Origin: CAZEDM01 sp964511075
GTDB lineage: Bacteria > Zixibacteria > MSB-5A5 > RBG-16-43-9
Length of the DNA stretch: 64,000 nt
Direction: 5' to 3'
NCBI GenBank assembly: GCA_964511075.1
Contig: CAZEDM010000004.1
Span: 124,001 to 188,000, forward strand
In this document: piece by piece, positions 32,190-42,100 of the stretch
Position numbering within the stretch: position 1 is the stretch's first letter
Layout: each line of letters opens with the position of its first letter
Program-made: the position numbers and the translations under genes
The notes under the pieces: model-generated
Told to the model about the DNA's origin: nothing
Databases searched by the model: none
What the model saw: only the letters and a program-made list of their open reading frames with translations

Positions 32190-34568
32190 CTATTCGGATT
32201 TTTCTCTTGATCTTTCTGACCTGATCTGATCGATCAGCCTGGATAACTGTTCCACCTTGAAGGGCTTGGACAAAAGGTAATCCACGCCGAACTCCCTGAT
32301 CTTATCCAGTTCAAAGCTCACTCCCCAGCCGGTGATCATAACCACCGGGGTGTCTTTTTTCATCTGTTTCACTCTCTGGGAAACCTCCCATCCGGACATA
32401 TCCGGCATACCCAGGTCCGTGATAACCAGGTCAAACCCGTCCCTTTGCAATAACTCCAGGCCCTCCCTGCCGGATAAAGTTACCTTTACCTGGTGCCCCA
32501 ATCCCTGCAGGATACTCTCCAGCAGATCGAGAATTATCTTCTGGTCATCGATGGCTAAGATCTTCAGGCTCTCAGGCGTTTTCCCCCCTGGTTCTCCGGC
32601 TTCAATTTTTTTCTCCGGGAGCTGCTCCCTCTCCGGAAGTTTTGGTCTCTCACCCTTAACCTCGCGGATAAGGTTGCTTCCCTCTATCACCAGCTCCTCG
32701 ATCAGATTTATCTGGTCTTTCACCGTGCCGGCATTAAAATCCCTGTACTGCTTGAGCTGAAACATCACCAGCTCCACATTGCCCAGGATACCCGCCAGGA
32801 TGTTGTTTAAATTATTAAAGAATTCAGGAGGGATATCCTTTCTCTCTGCATCCGCAAGGGGAACAGCTTCTTTTGCTTCCTCAAGCCTGGCGTATTCTAT
32901 CACCATCTCCACCTCACCCTTATCATCCAGTAACGGTTGGGTCCAGACCTTCAGCCAGCCCTCTTTATCTGAATTCTCACCCTGTAATTTGATCTGCTGG
33001 AAACAGGGCTTTTTTTCTTTGAAGGTCAGGTAGCAGGGACAGGCCTGGGGCTGGCTTTGTTTATAGAGCAGCTCAAAACAGCTCCTCCCCAGGACTTCTT
33101 CCTCCGGCAGATTTAAAGACTTCAAGCCGGCTTTATTTATTCTGACGATCTTTTGATTTTTGTCATGGATGGTCACCCGGTCATCAATTGAATCTAAAAG
33201 AGAGCTGAGCAGGTTCTCCTTTTGCTCCAACCTCTTTCTGATATAGATTTTCCCCAGAGCCTCTGAGGCCTGAGAGGCTAAAGTTCTGATGAAGTCTATC
33301 TCGGAGGGAGAAAATGAGTCCTCTTTAGATTTATACTCGAAAACCATTGTCCCTGTAAATTCATCTGCTTTCTCCAGGGGAGCTACCACCATCTTTTTCA
33401 AGCCTCTCTGCTTGAGCTCCGGATACTGTTCATCCGTCAAGAATTTTAAATCCTTATCCTTAATTGCATTTTTAAGCCAATCGTTCGAGGAGGAATAGAT
33501 TCCCTCCTCAGAGAATTCAGGTCCAGAAGCTGCCCTTAAGACAACCGCCTCATTCTCCCACAGAAATATCTTACAAGCACAGGGGTGAAAAATCTCCGAG
33601 CCTGTCTGGACTATTCTGTGCAGAGTTTCCTCCCCCTTTTTCTTAATCAAATCCTCTGAGATAAGCCTGAGAAATCTTTCCCTCTCACCGGCAGTCTTCA
33701 GCTCTCCTTCCTTCTGCTCCAGGCTCTCGGTTTTCCTCCCCTGCTGAATTTTGTCAGCTAAAACCACAGACATCTGCAAAAGCTCCGCCTCCGGAAAAAC
33801 CTCAAAATAATATTTGTTTTTAGAGAAAAATACCAGCATCCCTGAATCCTCCCCCTGAGAGAGAAGAGGAATACAGATGCAGGATTCGAAGCTCTGCTCC
33901 TTTGCCGCCAGCGCTAATCTCCGGTCGGAATTCAGTATCTCGCCTGAGGTCTCTATTTTTTTACCTATAAACGCCCGGGCGAAAATCTCGAGACCTGATG
34001 ACTCCGTCTGCACGAAATTGTCCACCGTCTCCGGGGACAATCCCTGAAAATTGCTTAAGGTTAATTCTTTTTTTGATTCATCCGGGAAAAGGAACAGAGC
34101 ACCCGCATCTGCTTTCAGCCCGGCACATATATAGGCCAGGGCTGAATCGAACATCTGGCCCAGTGTCTCTCTGGTGTGAGCTTGATTCACTGTTCTGCTA
34201 AGCTCCGATAAAAAGGAGCTTACTTCGATGGATTTCTTATCTGTTCTGCTAAGCCTGAGCCTGCTTTCCAGAAGCGAGGGCAGCCAGTTTATAGGGCTGA
34301 TACAGACCAGGAAAACACCTACAAGGTACAAAGAGATTTTGGAGAACTCGCCCCAGGGCATATCCCCAACGTAAAGATATTTTCGCAGATCGGGGAAATT
34401 ACCGGAGAGCTCCAACAGGCTTCCCAGGAAAATCAGGAAAACCCCCAGGCTCATCTCCCCCCAGCCTTTGAGATCAAGCTCCAGATATCTTTCTCTCAGG
34501 TTAACCAGGGTAAACCAGAGCAGAAGCAAAATCAGGGAGAAGAATATTTCTACTAAGGATAGGGTCAT
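32190..34568 (-). CDS. Membrane GAF-GAF-PAS sensor with HisKA-like helix and C-terminal receiver, no ATPase
   Basis: A 792-residue protein. About three hydrophobic helices (5-105) precede GAF1 (about 125-275), GAF2 (about 300-440) and a PAS domain (about 455-570, LDSIDDRVTIHDKNQKIVRI). A HisKA-like helix (PPEFFNNLNNILAGILGNVE) follows, in which Asn occupies the place of the phospho-acceptor His. A linker leads to a full receiver domain (670-792) with phospho-acceptor D718 in VITDLGMPDMSG and K in LLSKPF. The ATPase domain expected between HisKA and receiver is missing, so the protein probably receives phosphate from another kinase. Confidence 0.85.
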   Translation of the reverse strand: MTLSLVEIFFSLILLLLWFTLVNLRERYLELDLKGWGEMSLGVFLIFLGSLLELSGNFPDLRKYLYVGDMPWGEFSKISLYLVGVFLVCISPINWLPSLLESRLRLSRTDKKSIEVSSFLSELSRTVNQAHTRETLGQMFDSALAYICAGLKADAGALFLFPDESKKELTLSNFQGLSPETVDNFVQTESSGLEIFARAFIGKKIETSGEILNSDRRLALAAKEQSFESCICIPLLSQGEDSGMLVFFSKNKYYFEVFPEAELLQMSVVLADKIQQGRKTESLEQKEGELKTAGERERFLRLISEDLIKKKGEETLHRIVQTGSEIFHPCACKIFLWENEAVVLRAASGPEFSEEGIYSSSNDWLKNAIKDKDLKFLTDEQYPELKQRGLKKMVVAPLEKADEFTGTMVFEYKSKEDSFSPSEIDFIRTLASQASEALGKIYIRKRLEQKENLLSSLLDSIDDRVTIHDKNQKIVRINKAGLKSLNLPEEEVLGRSCFELLYKQSQPQACPCYLTFKEKKPCFQQIKLQGENSDKEGWLKVWTQPLLDDKGEVEMVIEYARLEEAKEAVPLADAERKDIPPEFFNNLNNILAGILGNVELVMFQLKQYRDFNAGTVKDQINLIEELVIEGSNLIREVKGERPKLPEREQLPEKKIEAGEPGGKTPESLKILAIDDQKIILDLLESILQGLGHQVKVTLSGREGLELLQRDGFDLVITDLGMPDMSGWEVSQRVKQMKKDTPVVMITGWGVSFELDKIREFGVDYLLSKPFKVEQLSRLIDQIRSERSREKSE

Positions 34569-34591
34569 ATCGAACCCATTAATTTTACTAT

Positions 34592-34768
34592 TGGAGACGA
34601 CTAAACCAGCAGGTTTAGCTCGTTAAAAGTTCAATAATAATTTACATAAAAACTTTTAAAAATCAATCGAATTTTACTCTTTTACAAGTTAAAGAATTAC
34701 GGCGGGCCTTCCTGACCTTCTTACTCCCTTGGTATTTCAATCCAGCCAGGCTTCTATCCTGGCTGGAT
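34592..34768. repeat. Two intergenic hairpins
   Basis: TTGGAGACGA-CTAAACC-AGCA-GGTTTAG (34592-34619) resembles the TGGAGT group. ATCCAGCCAGG (34740-34750) and CCTGGCTGGAT (34758-34768) form an 11-bp perfect stem with a 7-base loop, lying after the stop of the dockerin gene at 34802 (minus strand); no U-run follows. No gene in 34569-34801. Confidence 0.6.
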
Positions 34769-34801
34769 CTAACAAGACCTCTAATGCGGGGAGAAAAACA
34801 G

Positions 34802-35656
34802 TTACCAGGGGCAGGGGCAGGGTAAGCCTCTGAACAAACAGTTTATCAGGTAAATAACATCCGAAACGCTGACTGCTCCATCAGAATTGGCATCTCCTTT
34901 TTTCCCTATCTTGGGGGTCAGCACTCGCTCCACAGGAGGGGTGCCGTCAGCAGCAAGGTCAGAAAAGAGTATGGGGGTGTTGGTTGGAGGATAAAGCACC
35001 GGACTCAAACAGGTGGGATCACCATCCGGATTTTCTGTCCTGGTGAAATTCAAGGTTGCTATCAGCCCGGTTGTCCCAGCCAAAAGTGGTGAACTATCGT
35101 AGCCATATAAAACAGCCCTTTTGTTTACGTTGTCAATTACAGCCCCCTGGTCGCTCCATTCTGCAATAATGCCGCCTGTGAAATCCACGCTGTTCAAGTC
35201 CACGCCAACATGATCTGGCTGGTGCTGATAGCTAAAGGTGATCACGATACCATACAAATCTGGACCAGGGTTATCGGTCAGCCGCAGGGGAACATCAAAC
35301 GGCACTCCTCCGGTTCCGGATAGGATTCGTGGAAAGGTAAATTCGATCTCACCGATGTTAGGTCCCAGTCCGGTGTAGGGCATCAAAACGCCGCCATGAA
35401 ACAGGTATTCTACCAACTGCAAGACATCCCCGAGATTGATCCCTGCACTTCCATCCACGTCTGCATCAATCGGATAGGGTGGGGCATCGCCCTCATCCAA
35501 CAAGTAATCGACCAAGTAAACCACATCGAGAGGAGTAACATCCTCGTCGTCGTTCACATCGCCAGCAGGTCCAGGCTGCGCCAAGACTGGCTGAGCAAAA
35601 AAAACACCTGTGAAGAAAACCACGCAGAAAACCGTAAAGAGCTTAAGCCTTTTCAC
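34802..35656 (-). CDS. Secreted cohesin-like protein with dockerin-like repeats
   Basis: A 284-residue exported protein starting at GTG with AAAGGAGG upstream. Signal peptide 1-26 (..FFAQPVLAQ). Two dockerin-like calcium loops follow (GDVNDDEDVTPLDVVYLVDY; ADVDGSAGINLGDVLQLVEY). A cohesin-like beta domain spans about 100-240 (VPLRLTDNPGPDLYGIVITF). One more dockerin half ends the chain (GDANSDGAVSVSDVIYLINC then LFRG). The Asp/Asn pattern of the loops is intact. Having both modules in one chain suggests self-association or binding to the neighbour at 36451. Confidence 0.85.
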   Translation of the reverse strand: MKRLKLFTVFCVVFFTGVFFAQPVLAQPGPAGDVNDDEDVTPLDVVYLVDYLLDEGDAPPYPIDADVDGSAGINLGDVLQLVEYLFHGGVLMPYTGLGPNIGEIEFTFPRILSGTGGVPFDVPLRLTDNPGPDLYGIVITFSYQHQPDHVGVDLNSVDFTGGIIAEWSDQGAVIDNVNKRAVLYGYDSSPLLAGTTGLIATLNFTRTENPDGDPTCLSPVLYPPTNTPILFSDLAADGTPPVERVLTPKIGKKGDANSDGAVSVSDVIYLINCLFRGLPCPCPW

Positions 35657-35796
35657 CTTTTTTCCTCCTTTCTAAAATTTTTTTGGTGTCGTTGCTTTCA
35701 AATCACCCTCTTTTCGAATCAATAAGATACCCTCCTTGGTTAAAGGTTGAAGTTTCATCTCGAATGTAAATATTTGAAAAGACTTATATTTTTTTT

Positions 35797-35825
35797 AATT
35801 TATCAAAGATGAATTTTGTTGTCAA
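35797..35825 (-). promoter_or_regulatory. Promoter of the cohesin/dockerin gene
   Basis: On the minus strand TTGACA (35825-35820), 17 bases, then TAAATT (35802-35797). A perfect -35 and a four-of-six -10. The leader to the GTG would be about 135 nt. Confidence 0.6.
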
Positions 35826-35888
35826 TTAAAAATGTAAGACCTGGTTAAAAGTTTTTTGAAAATTTTTACCCTGGTTTGAACTTTTTCC

Positions 35889-35917
35889 TTGTGTATTTTT
35901 AAAAGATCATCTATAAT
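35889..35917 (+). promoter_or_regulatory. Promoter of the desulforedoxin-like gene
   Basis: TTGTGT (35889-35894), 17 bases, TATAAT (35912-35917). The -10 is perfect. The leader to the ATG would be about 45 nt. Confidence 0.6.
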
Positions 35918-35970
35918 GACTATTCAGAAATTAAATTTCCTTTAACACTCAGCTGAGGGAGGTGAGATAA

Positions 35971-36147
35971 ATGCCAGTAAAGAAAAAAGCCGCCAGGAAA
36001 AAGACTGCCAGAAGAAAAGCCGTTCCTAAAAAGAAAAAGGTCTACTACTGTGTCCCCTGCGGAATGGAGGTAACCGTCAGCAAAGCCGGGATCGGCACCA
36101 GCACCCTGATGTGCTGTGGTAAAAAGATGAAACCCAAGAGGAAATAA
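35971..36147 (+). CDS. 58-residue Lys-rich protein with desulforedoxin-like zinc/iron site
   Basis: ATG at 35971 with a strong GGGAGGTGAG ribosome-binding site. The first 22 residues are almost all Lys/Arg/Ala (MPVKKKAARKKTARRKAVPK). The rest, YYCVPCGMEVTVSKAGIG then TLMCCGKKMK, has the CxxC..CC pattern and spacing of desulforedoxin, which holds one metal in a rubredoxin-like site. The basic tail looks like a nucleic-acid-binding extension of the histone H1/AlgP kind. It has its own promoter and terminator. Function unknown; a metal-bearing nucleoid protein is one possibility. Confidence 0.8.
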   Translation: MPVKKKAARKKTARRKAVPKKKKVYYCVPCGMEVTVSKAGIGTSTLMCCGKKMKPKRK

Positions 36148-36150
36148 AAC

Positions 36151-36205
36151 GGCTGCCCCTGTCCAATAAAGCCCCTGGTAAGGGGCTTTATTTTTTGGGC
36201 AGCCC
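36151..36205 (+). terminator. Nested intrinsic terminator
   Basis: Inner stem AAAGCCCC-TGGTA-AGGGGCTTT followed by ATTTTTT, within outer arms GGCTGCCC (36151) and GGGCAGCC (36198). It ends the desulforedoxin-like transcript 4 bp after its stop codon. Confidence 0.85.
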
Positions 36206-36273
36206 TAAAAATCCTGGTTACTCTTCCGATATAGCTAATGGGCAGAAGGCCCGATTAGTTCTTTCAGTTCCAG

Positions 36274-36316
36274 CAGGGCAGCCTCGCAAATGCGGGAGTG
36301 CCCTGTTTATTTTTTT
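36274..36316 (+). terminator. Second terminator-like hairpin
   Basis: CAGGGCA (36274-36280) pairs with TGCCCTG (36299-36305), with an inner CGCA-AA-TGCG, then TTTATTTTTTT. It lies 70 bp after the first terminator, so either it is a back-up or it ends a small transcript that begins in between. Confidence 0.6.
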
Positions 36317-36382
36317 CTGGAGTAAATATTTTAAGCCGTCGCCGATCTTCGAATTCATCACATAGGACTTTGAAGGAAGCGA

Positions 36383-36420
36383 AATAGCCTTCTCGGAGGT
36401 TTTTCCGAAAAGGCTATTTT
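36383..36420. terminator. Hairpin at the end of the large dockerin gene
   Basis: AATAGCCTT-C-TCGGA-GGTTTT-TCCGA-A-AAGGCTATT forms a 14-bp stem with one internal mismatch. T-runs are short on both sides (TTTT plus strand, ATTTC minus strand). It lies 30 bp after the stop of 36451 on the minus strand. Confidence 0.6.
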
Positions 36421-36450
36421 AAGGAACAGGATGAATTCAACTAAATAGAG

Positions 36451-38451
36451 TTATCTAAGATCCGGGGTCAGCACTTTCTTCCCTTTGATAGTGGTCTGAA
36501 GTGTTTTTGCATCCCTGTCTGCCAGGATGGCCTCAGTGATCTTCAGGCTGCCTAAATTGTAATTCGATACCAGAGGTTTAAATCTCAAGATAAGCATGGG
36601 ACCGGAACCAGCCTGGATATCATTCTGACCCTGCAGGTCCAGCAGCCCGATCGTCTGACTATTATCCTGATAGGACCAGAAGATCGATACCTTCTGACTC
36701 CTTTCCGTCAAAACCGGCTCCAGCGGCTCGAGCTGGGCTGGATCAAATTCCACTGAGATCTGAGCCCCAGCCACCGGAACGCTGCAGCTTGAGTTAACCG
36801 GTATCTCTATAATTCCATTTGCCACCTTTGAATCAGAAAGCTCCACCTCTGCCAGGGCAGGAGGAACAGACTTCTCCCACGCATCCTCACATCCCACGCA
36901 GCCGGGCTGGGGAATAGGACCTCCACGGAAAAGGAAGTTGATCAGATATACCAGATCCACGATGTCCACCACGCAGTCTGCATTTACATCCGAGGATTTC
37001 ATCGATCTGGGCGCCGGTCCGCTCTGGAACAGATAGTTAATAAAATATATAACATCAGGAATATTCACATAGCCGTCATAATCGACATCACCCGGGTTAC
37101 ACCTTATCTTGATCGGCGGGCCTCCCCGGAAAAGATAATTAATCAGATAGATAATATCCGAGACCGTGGTGACGCAATCACAGTTAAGGTCTCCTGCCGG
37201 GGGCGGATTGGGCTCCGGTCCATTTTTGAAAAGAAAATTGACCAGGAAGACCACATCCTGAACACTCACCAGCCCATCTCCATTCAGGTCGCCCTCGTTG
37301 CCGGTTTGAGGACCAACACGAGCTTTGACTTTTATGGTAACCTCTCCCGTGTCTGCCAGGCCTGTTCCGTCATCCACGATAAAGGTAACCGTATATGGGG
37401 AATTGAGTGTATCTGCCGGAGCTGGATTCCAGCTGAAGAACCCGGTATCGGGCGAAGGATGAGGCACGGAATAGAAATCACCCGCACCATATTTAGTCAA
37501 GGTCAGAATATCGGCAGGGTCCCCGTCCGCGGCGTAAACTTCAAAATCAAGGGTATCGCACAGGGAATCACACAGGATGGTCTGCTGACTGGGAACCGTG
37601 ATAACCGGAGCTGTACTTATGGTGAAATCAGCGTCACTGATATCCGAAGGAGTTCCATCAGCAGCATCCGAGACTCTCACCCTCCCCTGGGTAGTTGGTG
37701 TGTTGGGCACGGTCCAGGGATGAACACCATCGTCTGCCGTACTTGAGATGACGGTTGTCCAGCTCGAGCCAGAATTGGTGGAGTATTCGATTTTGACGTT
37801 ACCGCTGAAATTCAGTGAGGTCCAGGTTATATCGTAGATGTTCCCTACTCTCCAGTTCTCCCCACCGTTAGGTGAGGTTACCTCTATTACGGGAATGACC
37901 GGCTCCTCGCCCAAGCAGCCCTTAATAAAAGAAGGATAGAATGCAGTTCCAACAGAAGTGGTAAACTCGAAGTTAGTACCAGGCGGCCATAAGGTTGTGT
38001 CAACCGGCACGTAAAGAGTTGAATCCCATGAGGAGCCAACAGTGAAATATATCTTTAACAGAGGACCACTGTCTCTGTTGCCGGATCCAAGATTCCCGGC
38101 TAACCAGGCTGCAAAAACAACCATTCGATTCTTACTGTTATCTATACACTCAGGACATGTAGCCATATCGCTCTTATAGCCAGCAGTTTCAGACCTCGTA
38201 CCCACAAAGCTCACAGAGTCACAGGTAATGTCCAGTTGAGTGACAGTATCCGGGAAAATTAAAGGTATGCTGTAGCCACCTATATTCTCGTCATTAACCA
38301 AATATACATTCAACACCACCTGGGAATTAGGCCTGACTATATCTATACACTCGACTATGGCCGTATCCGGAACACCGGAGTCCTGAGCAAGGGCTAAGGA
38401 AGTGAGAAAACCGAAAAGAATTACTCCTAAGAACAAACCTGCTCTTCTCAT
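36451..38451 (-). CDS. Large secreted protein: cohesin-like, Ig-like and four dockerin-like repeats
   Basis: A 666-residue exported protein (signal peptide 1-22, GGAGG before the ATG). Domains in order: cohesin-like (about 25-175), a Kre9/KNH-type beta domain (about 188-282, VTSPNGGENWRVGNIYDITW), a cadherin/Ig-like domain (about 285-375), four dockerin-like repeats (about 383-520; GDLNGDGLVSVQDVVFLVNF, GDLNCDCVTTVSDIIYLINY, GDVDYDGYVNIPDVIYFINY, SDVNADCVVDIVDLVYLINF), and a second cohesin-like domain (about 540-655). It has no catalytic domain. It could be a scaffold that binds itself and the protein at 34802. Confidence 0.86.
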   Translation of the reverse strand: MRRAGLFLGVILFGFLTSLALAQDSGVPDTAIVECIDIVRPNSQVVLNVYLVNDENIGGYSIPLIFPDTVTQLDITCDSVSFVGTRSETAGYKSDMATCPECIDNSKNRMVVFAAWLAGNLGSGNRDSGPLLKIYFTVGSSWDSTLYVPVDTTLWPPGTNFEFTTSVGTAFYPSFIKGCLGEEPVIPVIEVTSPNGGENWRVGNIYDITWTSLNFSGNVKIEYSTNSGSSWTTVISSTADDGVHPWTVPNTPTTQGRVRVSDAADGTPSDISDADFTISTAPVITVPSQQTILCDSLCDTLDFEVYAADGDPADILTLTKYGAGDFYSVPHPSPDTGFFSWNPAPADTLNSPYTVTFIVDDGTGLADTGEVTIKVKARVGPQTGNEGDLNGDGLVSVQDVVFLVNFLFKNGPEPNPPPAGDLNCDCVTTVSDIIYLINYLFRGGPPIKIRCNPGDVDYDGYVNIPDVIYFINYLFQSGPAPRSMKSSDVNADCVVDIVDLVYLINFLFRGGPIPQPGCVGCEDAWEKSVPPALAEVELSDSKVANGIIEIPVNSSCSVPVAGAQISVEFDPAQLEPLEPVLTERSQKVSIFWSYQDNSQTIGLLDLQGQNDIQAGSGPMLILRFKPLVSNYNLGSLKITEAILADRDAKTLQTTIKGKKVLTPDLR

Positions 38452-39158
38452 CTTAAAACCTCCTTGTTGCTTGAGTTAAGCTGAAACGACTATGACGATA
38501 TATCAGATGTATTTGATAAACACTGGACTCACATGTCAAAGAATGGAATAATTAGATCAGGCTTCAATACTGAAAATAATTGGAAGGTTTGGTTTTGTCA
38601 AGAACTAATTTGGAATTCCCGATTTCCTTTTGGGGCTTAAGGTAAGTTCCTTAGGGGTAATCATTTTTTAACTCATAAAAGATCCCTCTTGAGAATCGTT
38701 TTAGCCAAAAAGGCTAATCTCTTTATAAATAATTACTTAGAGGAGACTGAATCTCGCAATTTTTTTTCTGAAAACTCAAAAAAAAGCTTGACAAAAAATA
38801 TTACTGTGTTATTTTTTAAATGATAAGGTTATAATAAGTTACCTCAACTTACAAACAGAATTTTCCTTTAAAAAGATTTCAAAAAATCTAACGGGTATTT
38901 TTTTATTTGGATATTAGCAACTGTTATATTGTTGAACATCTTATTTAGCAGGGTGTAGCATTTTTCATTTTTTGTGATTTGTTGTGCATAGTTTTTTCGA
39001 GTATACTTTCAAGAAGTGGAGGGGGAATTATATCTTCTTAATTGGCAAACAGATATGCGGGTAGAAAAACCGATGACTCTTCTTGTAAATCGGCATTTAA
39101 ATTGCGATAATTCAGGGTATATAATTGTATATAAAAATGCAAAACAAGAGGTAAAAAA
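38452..39158. other. Long AT-rich divergent intergenic region
   Basis: 707 bp between two large secreted-protein genes read outwards. It contains a TTTAGCC-AAAAA-GGCTAA hairpin (about 38701), a candidate promoter at 38788-38815 and a TATAAT box (38830). It ends in AGAGGT before the ATG at 39159. No coding frame or recognisable RNA was found. Confidence 0.55.
38788..38815 (+). promoter_or_regulatory. Candidate promoter of the giant repeat protein gene
   Basis: TTGACA (38788-38793), 16 bases, TATTTT (38810-38815), preceded by an A-rich tract. If used, the leader would be about 335 nt, unusually long for this window. A nearer start cannot be excluded. Confidence 0.45.
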
Positions 39159-42100
39159 ATGAGAAAATGGCTAAAGCTTTTAGCATTTGCCTGTTTATCA
39201 ACTTTAACCCTCGCAGCAACAGCCAGCGCCTACTACTGGCCCCCAACCAACGTGCCACCAGGGCCCCCTCCTAACTATACCCAGGTCGACACCTTGAATT
39301 TCTTAGGCACGCCAGCTCTACCTCTTCCTCCTCCGGACAGCGGTGGTGTCTATATCTGGTATGACCAGGGGATGTGGCAGATAGCTAACCATATCTATTC
39401 AAAGGGGAATTCTTTAGAGCAGTTCCACTGCTGTATTCTGGTACAGATGGACCAGCCACCTTCGCCAGGGGTGAATGTTTTTGCTCAGCAATTCGAGCTC
39501 ATCTCTACCAGATACTCCTGTAAGCCTGAGGAAGGTGAAACCTGCAATAATTGTTACAAACAAAACGACCGCTGGGGCTGGAAATCCTGGGGAGGAAATC
39601 TTTACGAGATCTGGTGGGATGTTACCACCCGAGAATGGAAAAACGGCTCAGGTGACCCCAACGATTTTATGAAATTCATAATAGCGGGAACTGCTGTCGA
39701 TTTCAACATCTGGGCCTCCGGGCATAACGGAGTTTTCAATGCGGCTCAGATATATATCGGTGCTGATAAAACTCCGCTTTCCACTATCTCTGGATATTAT
39801 GATTATTTTTCGGGCATAAGCGACCCCTACCAATCCCAGGCAGGTTCTGATCCAGCCAACGACCCGAATGTCACTATCTTTACCAAGAAAGACAACACGC
39901 TGAGATCATACAACAGATACGGGCTGATAAGCTCATCTAATATTTTTAACTGTGACCCCTTCAGCTACAACGGGCAAAACTTTGGTAATTATGGACCGAG
40001 ATACTCTGGAACTTTCGCCTATGAGGGAAACGGCATACAGTTCTCCACCATACCGATGACTGCTCCCAATTATCGTCCCAGCATCGAGCTGCCAGAGGAC
40101 GAGGAGTTATTCGTTTGTTCTGGTGAGACAGCTTGCATCCCTATCTTTGCCTCCGACCCTGATCCAGAAGATACCATAACCGTAGTGAAAATCTCGGGTG
40201 CGGGAAGCTATACGCCAGTTACTGACCTGACACCTGTATATGATACCCTATGTTTTGTCCCCGATACCAGCGGGACATACGTCTGGATCTTCCAGGTGAC
40301 CGATAACCACGGATCCTCCAGCCGGGACACAGTGATCTACGAGATTGCAGAGGAAACCCCGCCCCAGATGTATGTAGATGGCAGTTTACAGACTCCCCTG
40401 GCGACCTGTCAGCAGGATGTCCTGCTCAGCTTCTGCTGTGGCAAGCAGGAGTGGACGCTTCTGGAGGAATTCACTCCCTGGGATAATGTCAATCGCTTTG
40501 GTTACTACACTGACCTGGGAGTGGGGAGCAACACCATTCTGATATTTCCTGGATCAGATACCAGCGGCACCAAAGACACTACCACGATCAACAGCAGTAC
40601 CCAGATAGGCCTGTGGCTTCTCAACGATACCAACGGCAACACGGTCTTCGACGGCACTGATTCCTACCTCTTCAGCCAAAGGATGTTGTCTCAGGGTTCC
40701 GTTTTGGGCGAGCATCAGTGGTTCATGATCTATGATGTCAGCGCCTTCAAGGGAACCGGTGCCACGTATTTCTTTGATACCCACACTGAGGATTTCACCA
40801 CCAGCGGAGATTTCGATTACCTGATCTACATAGATGACGATCACACCGATTCTAACATCGACCACAACGATATGATTTTGGGCGTGAAAGTCTTGAACAA
40901 CGCCCCTGCGGTAGCTGCACCGGATTCAAATCTGTTCTTATGCAATCCAGATACCATAAGTTTCGATGTTACAGGAACAGACCCGGACGCTGGTGATAGC
41001 CTGACCTTAGAGTTGGTTTCCGGCCCGGGAACTTTTCCCACCGTTAGCGGAACTTCTCCAATTAACGGAACACTTAAATATTACGTAACCGCAACCGGCA
41101 CCTACACCTTTATCTTNNNNNNNNNNNNNNNNNNNNNNNNNNNNNNNNNNNNNNNNNNNNNNNNNNNNNNNNNNNNNNNNNNNNNNNNNNNNNNNNNNNN
41201 NNNNNNNNNNNNNNNNCTCCGGATTCATCCAAATCTTTCTGTGGACCTGATACGATTAGATTTACCGTAACTGCTACTGACCCGGATGCGGGTGATACTA
41301 TAACCTTGAGTGGTCCCGGGATAGCAACTCCTATTAGTGGGATTTCACCCCTGTCTGCTGATGTCAAATTCTATATCAGCTCCAGTGGCACTTACAATTA
41401 TATCTATCAGGTAACCAATCACTGTGGCTCGGTGGATTACGATACCGCCACCTGGGCTGTCAGCGTAAATAATTCGCCTACGGTAGCTGCACCTGATTCA
41501 TCCAGGTCTTTCTGTGCACCTGACACCATCAGGTTTACCGTTACTGCCACTGACCCGGATGCGGGTGATACCATTACCTTAAGCGGTCCCGGGATAGCTG
41601 TTCCTGTCAGCGGGGTTTCGCCTTTGGCTGCAGAGATCAAAATCTACATCAGCTCTGCTGGAACCTATGATTATGTCTATACAGTAACCGATAAGTGTAA
41701 TGCCTCGGATGTTGATACTGCCACTTGGACTATTACTCTGAACAATCCCCCAGTAGTAACGGCACCTGACTCATCCAAGGACTTCTGCGGGCCCGATACT
41801 ATCAGGTTCACCATTACCGCCACCGATCCGGATGCAGGTGATGTTCTGACCTTATCCGGTCCGGGCATTCCTACCCCTATCACCGGAGCATCACCTCTGT
41901 CTGCTGAGATCAAAATCTATATCAGCTCTGCCGGGACTTATAACTATATCTATACCGTAACAGATGTGTGTAATGCCTCAGATAGCGATACTGCTACTTA
42001 TGTTGCCACCATGAATAATCCGCCTACAGTTTCAGCGCCTGATTCGAGCAAGTTCTTCTGTGCACCTGACACCATCAGGTTTACAGTTACCGCTACTGAT

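Larger units (their letters stand above)
35657..35970. other. Divergent promoter region
   Basis: 314 bp between the minus-strand dockerin gene and the plus-strand desulforedoxin-like gene. It carries a sigma-70-type promoter in each direction (35797-35825 minus; 35889-35917 plus). Otherwise AT-rich with no further feature. Confidence 0.6.
36148..36450. other. Convergent intergenic region with three hairpins
   Basis: 303 bp. After the terminator at 36151-36205 come a CAGGGCA..TGCCCTG stem with an inner CGCA/TGCG and a following TTTATTTTTTT (36274-36316), and AATAGCCTTCTCGGA..TCCGAAAAGGCTATT (36383-36417) ahead of the dockerin gene end. No coding frame supported. Confidence 0.6.

Noticed and set aside
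38788..39158. Known riboswitch before the giant gene
   Set aside because: I could not match the conserved cores of common classes. The region is low-complexity and AT-rich.
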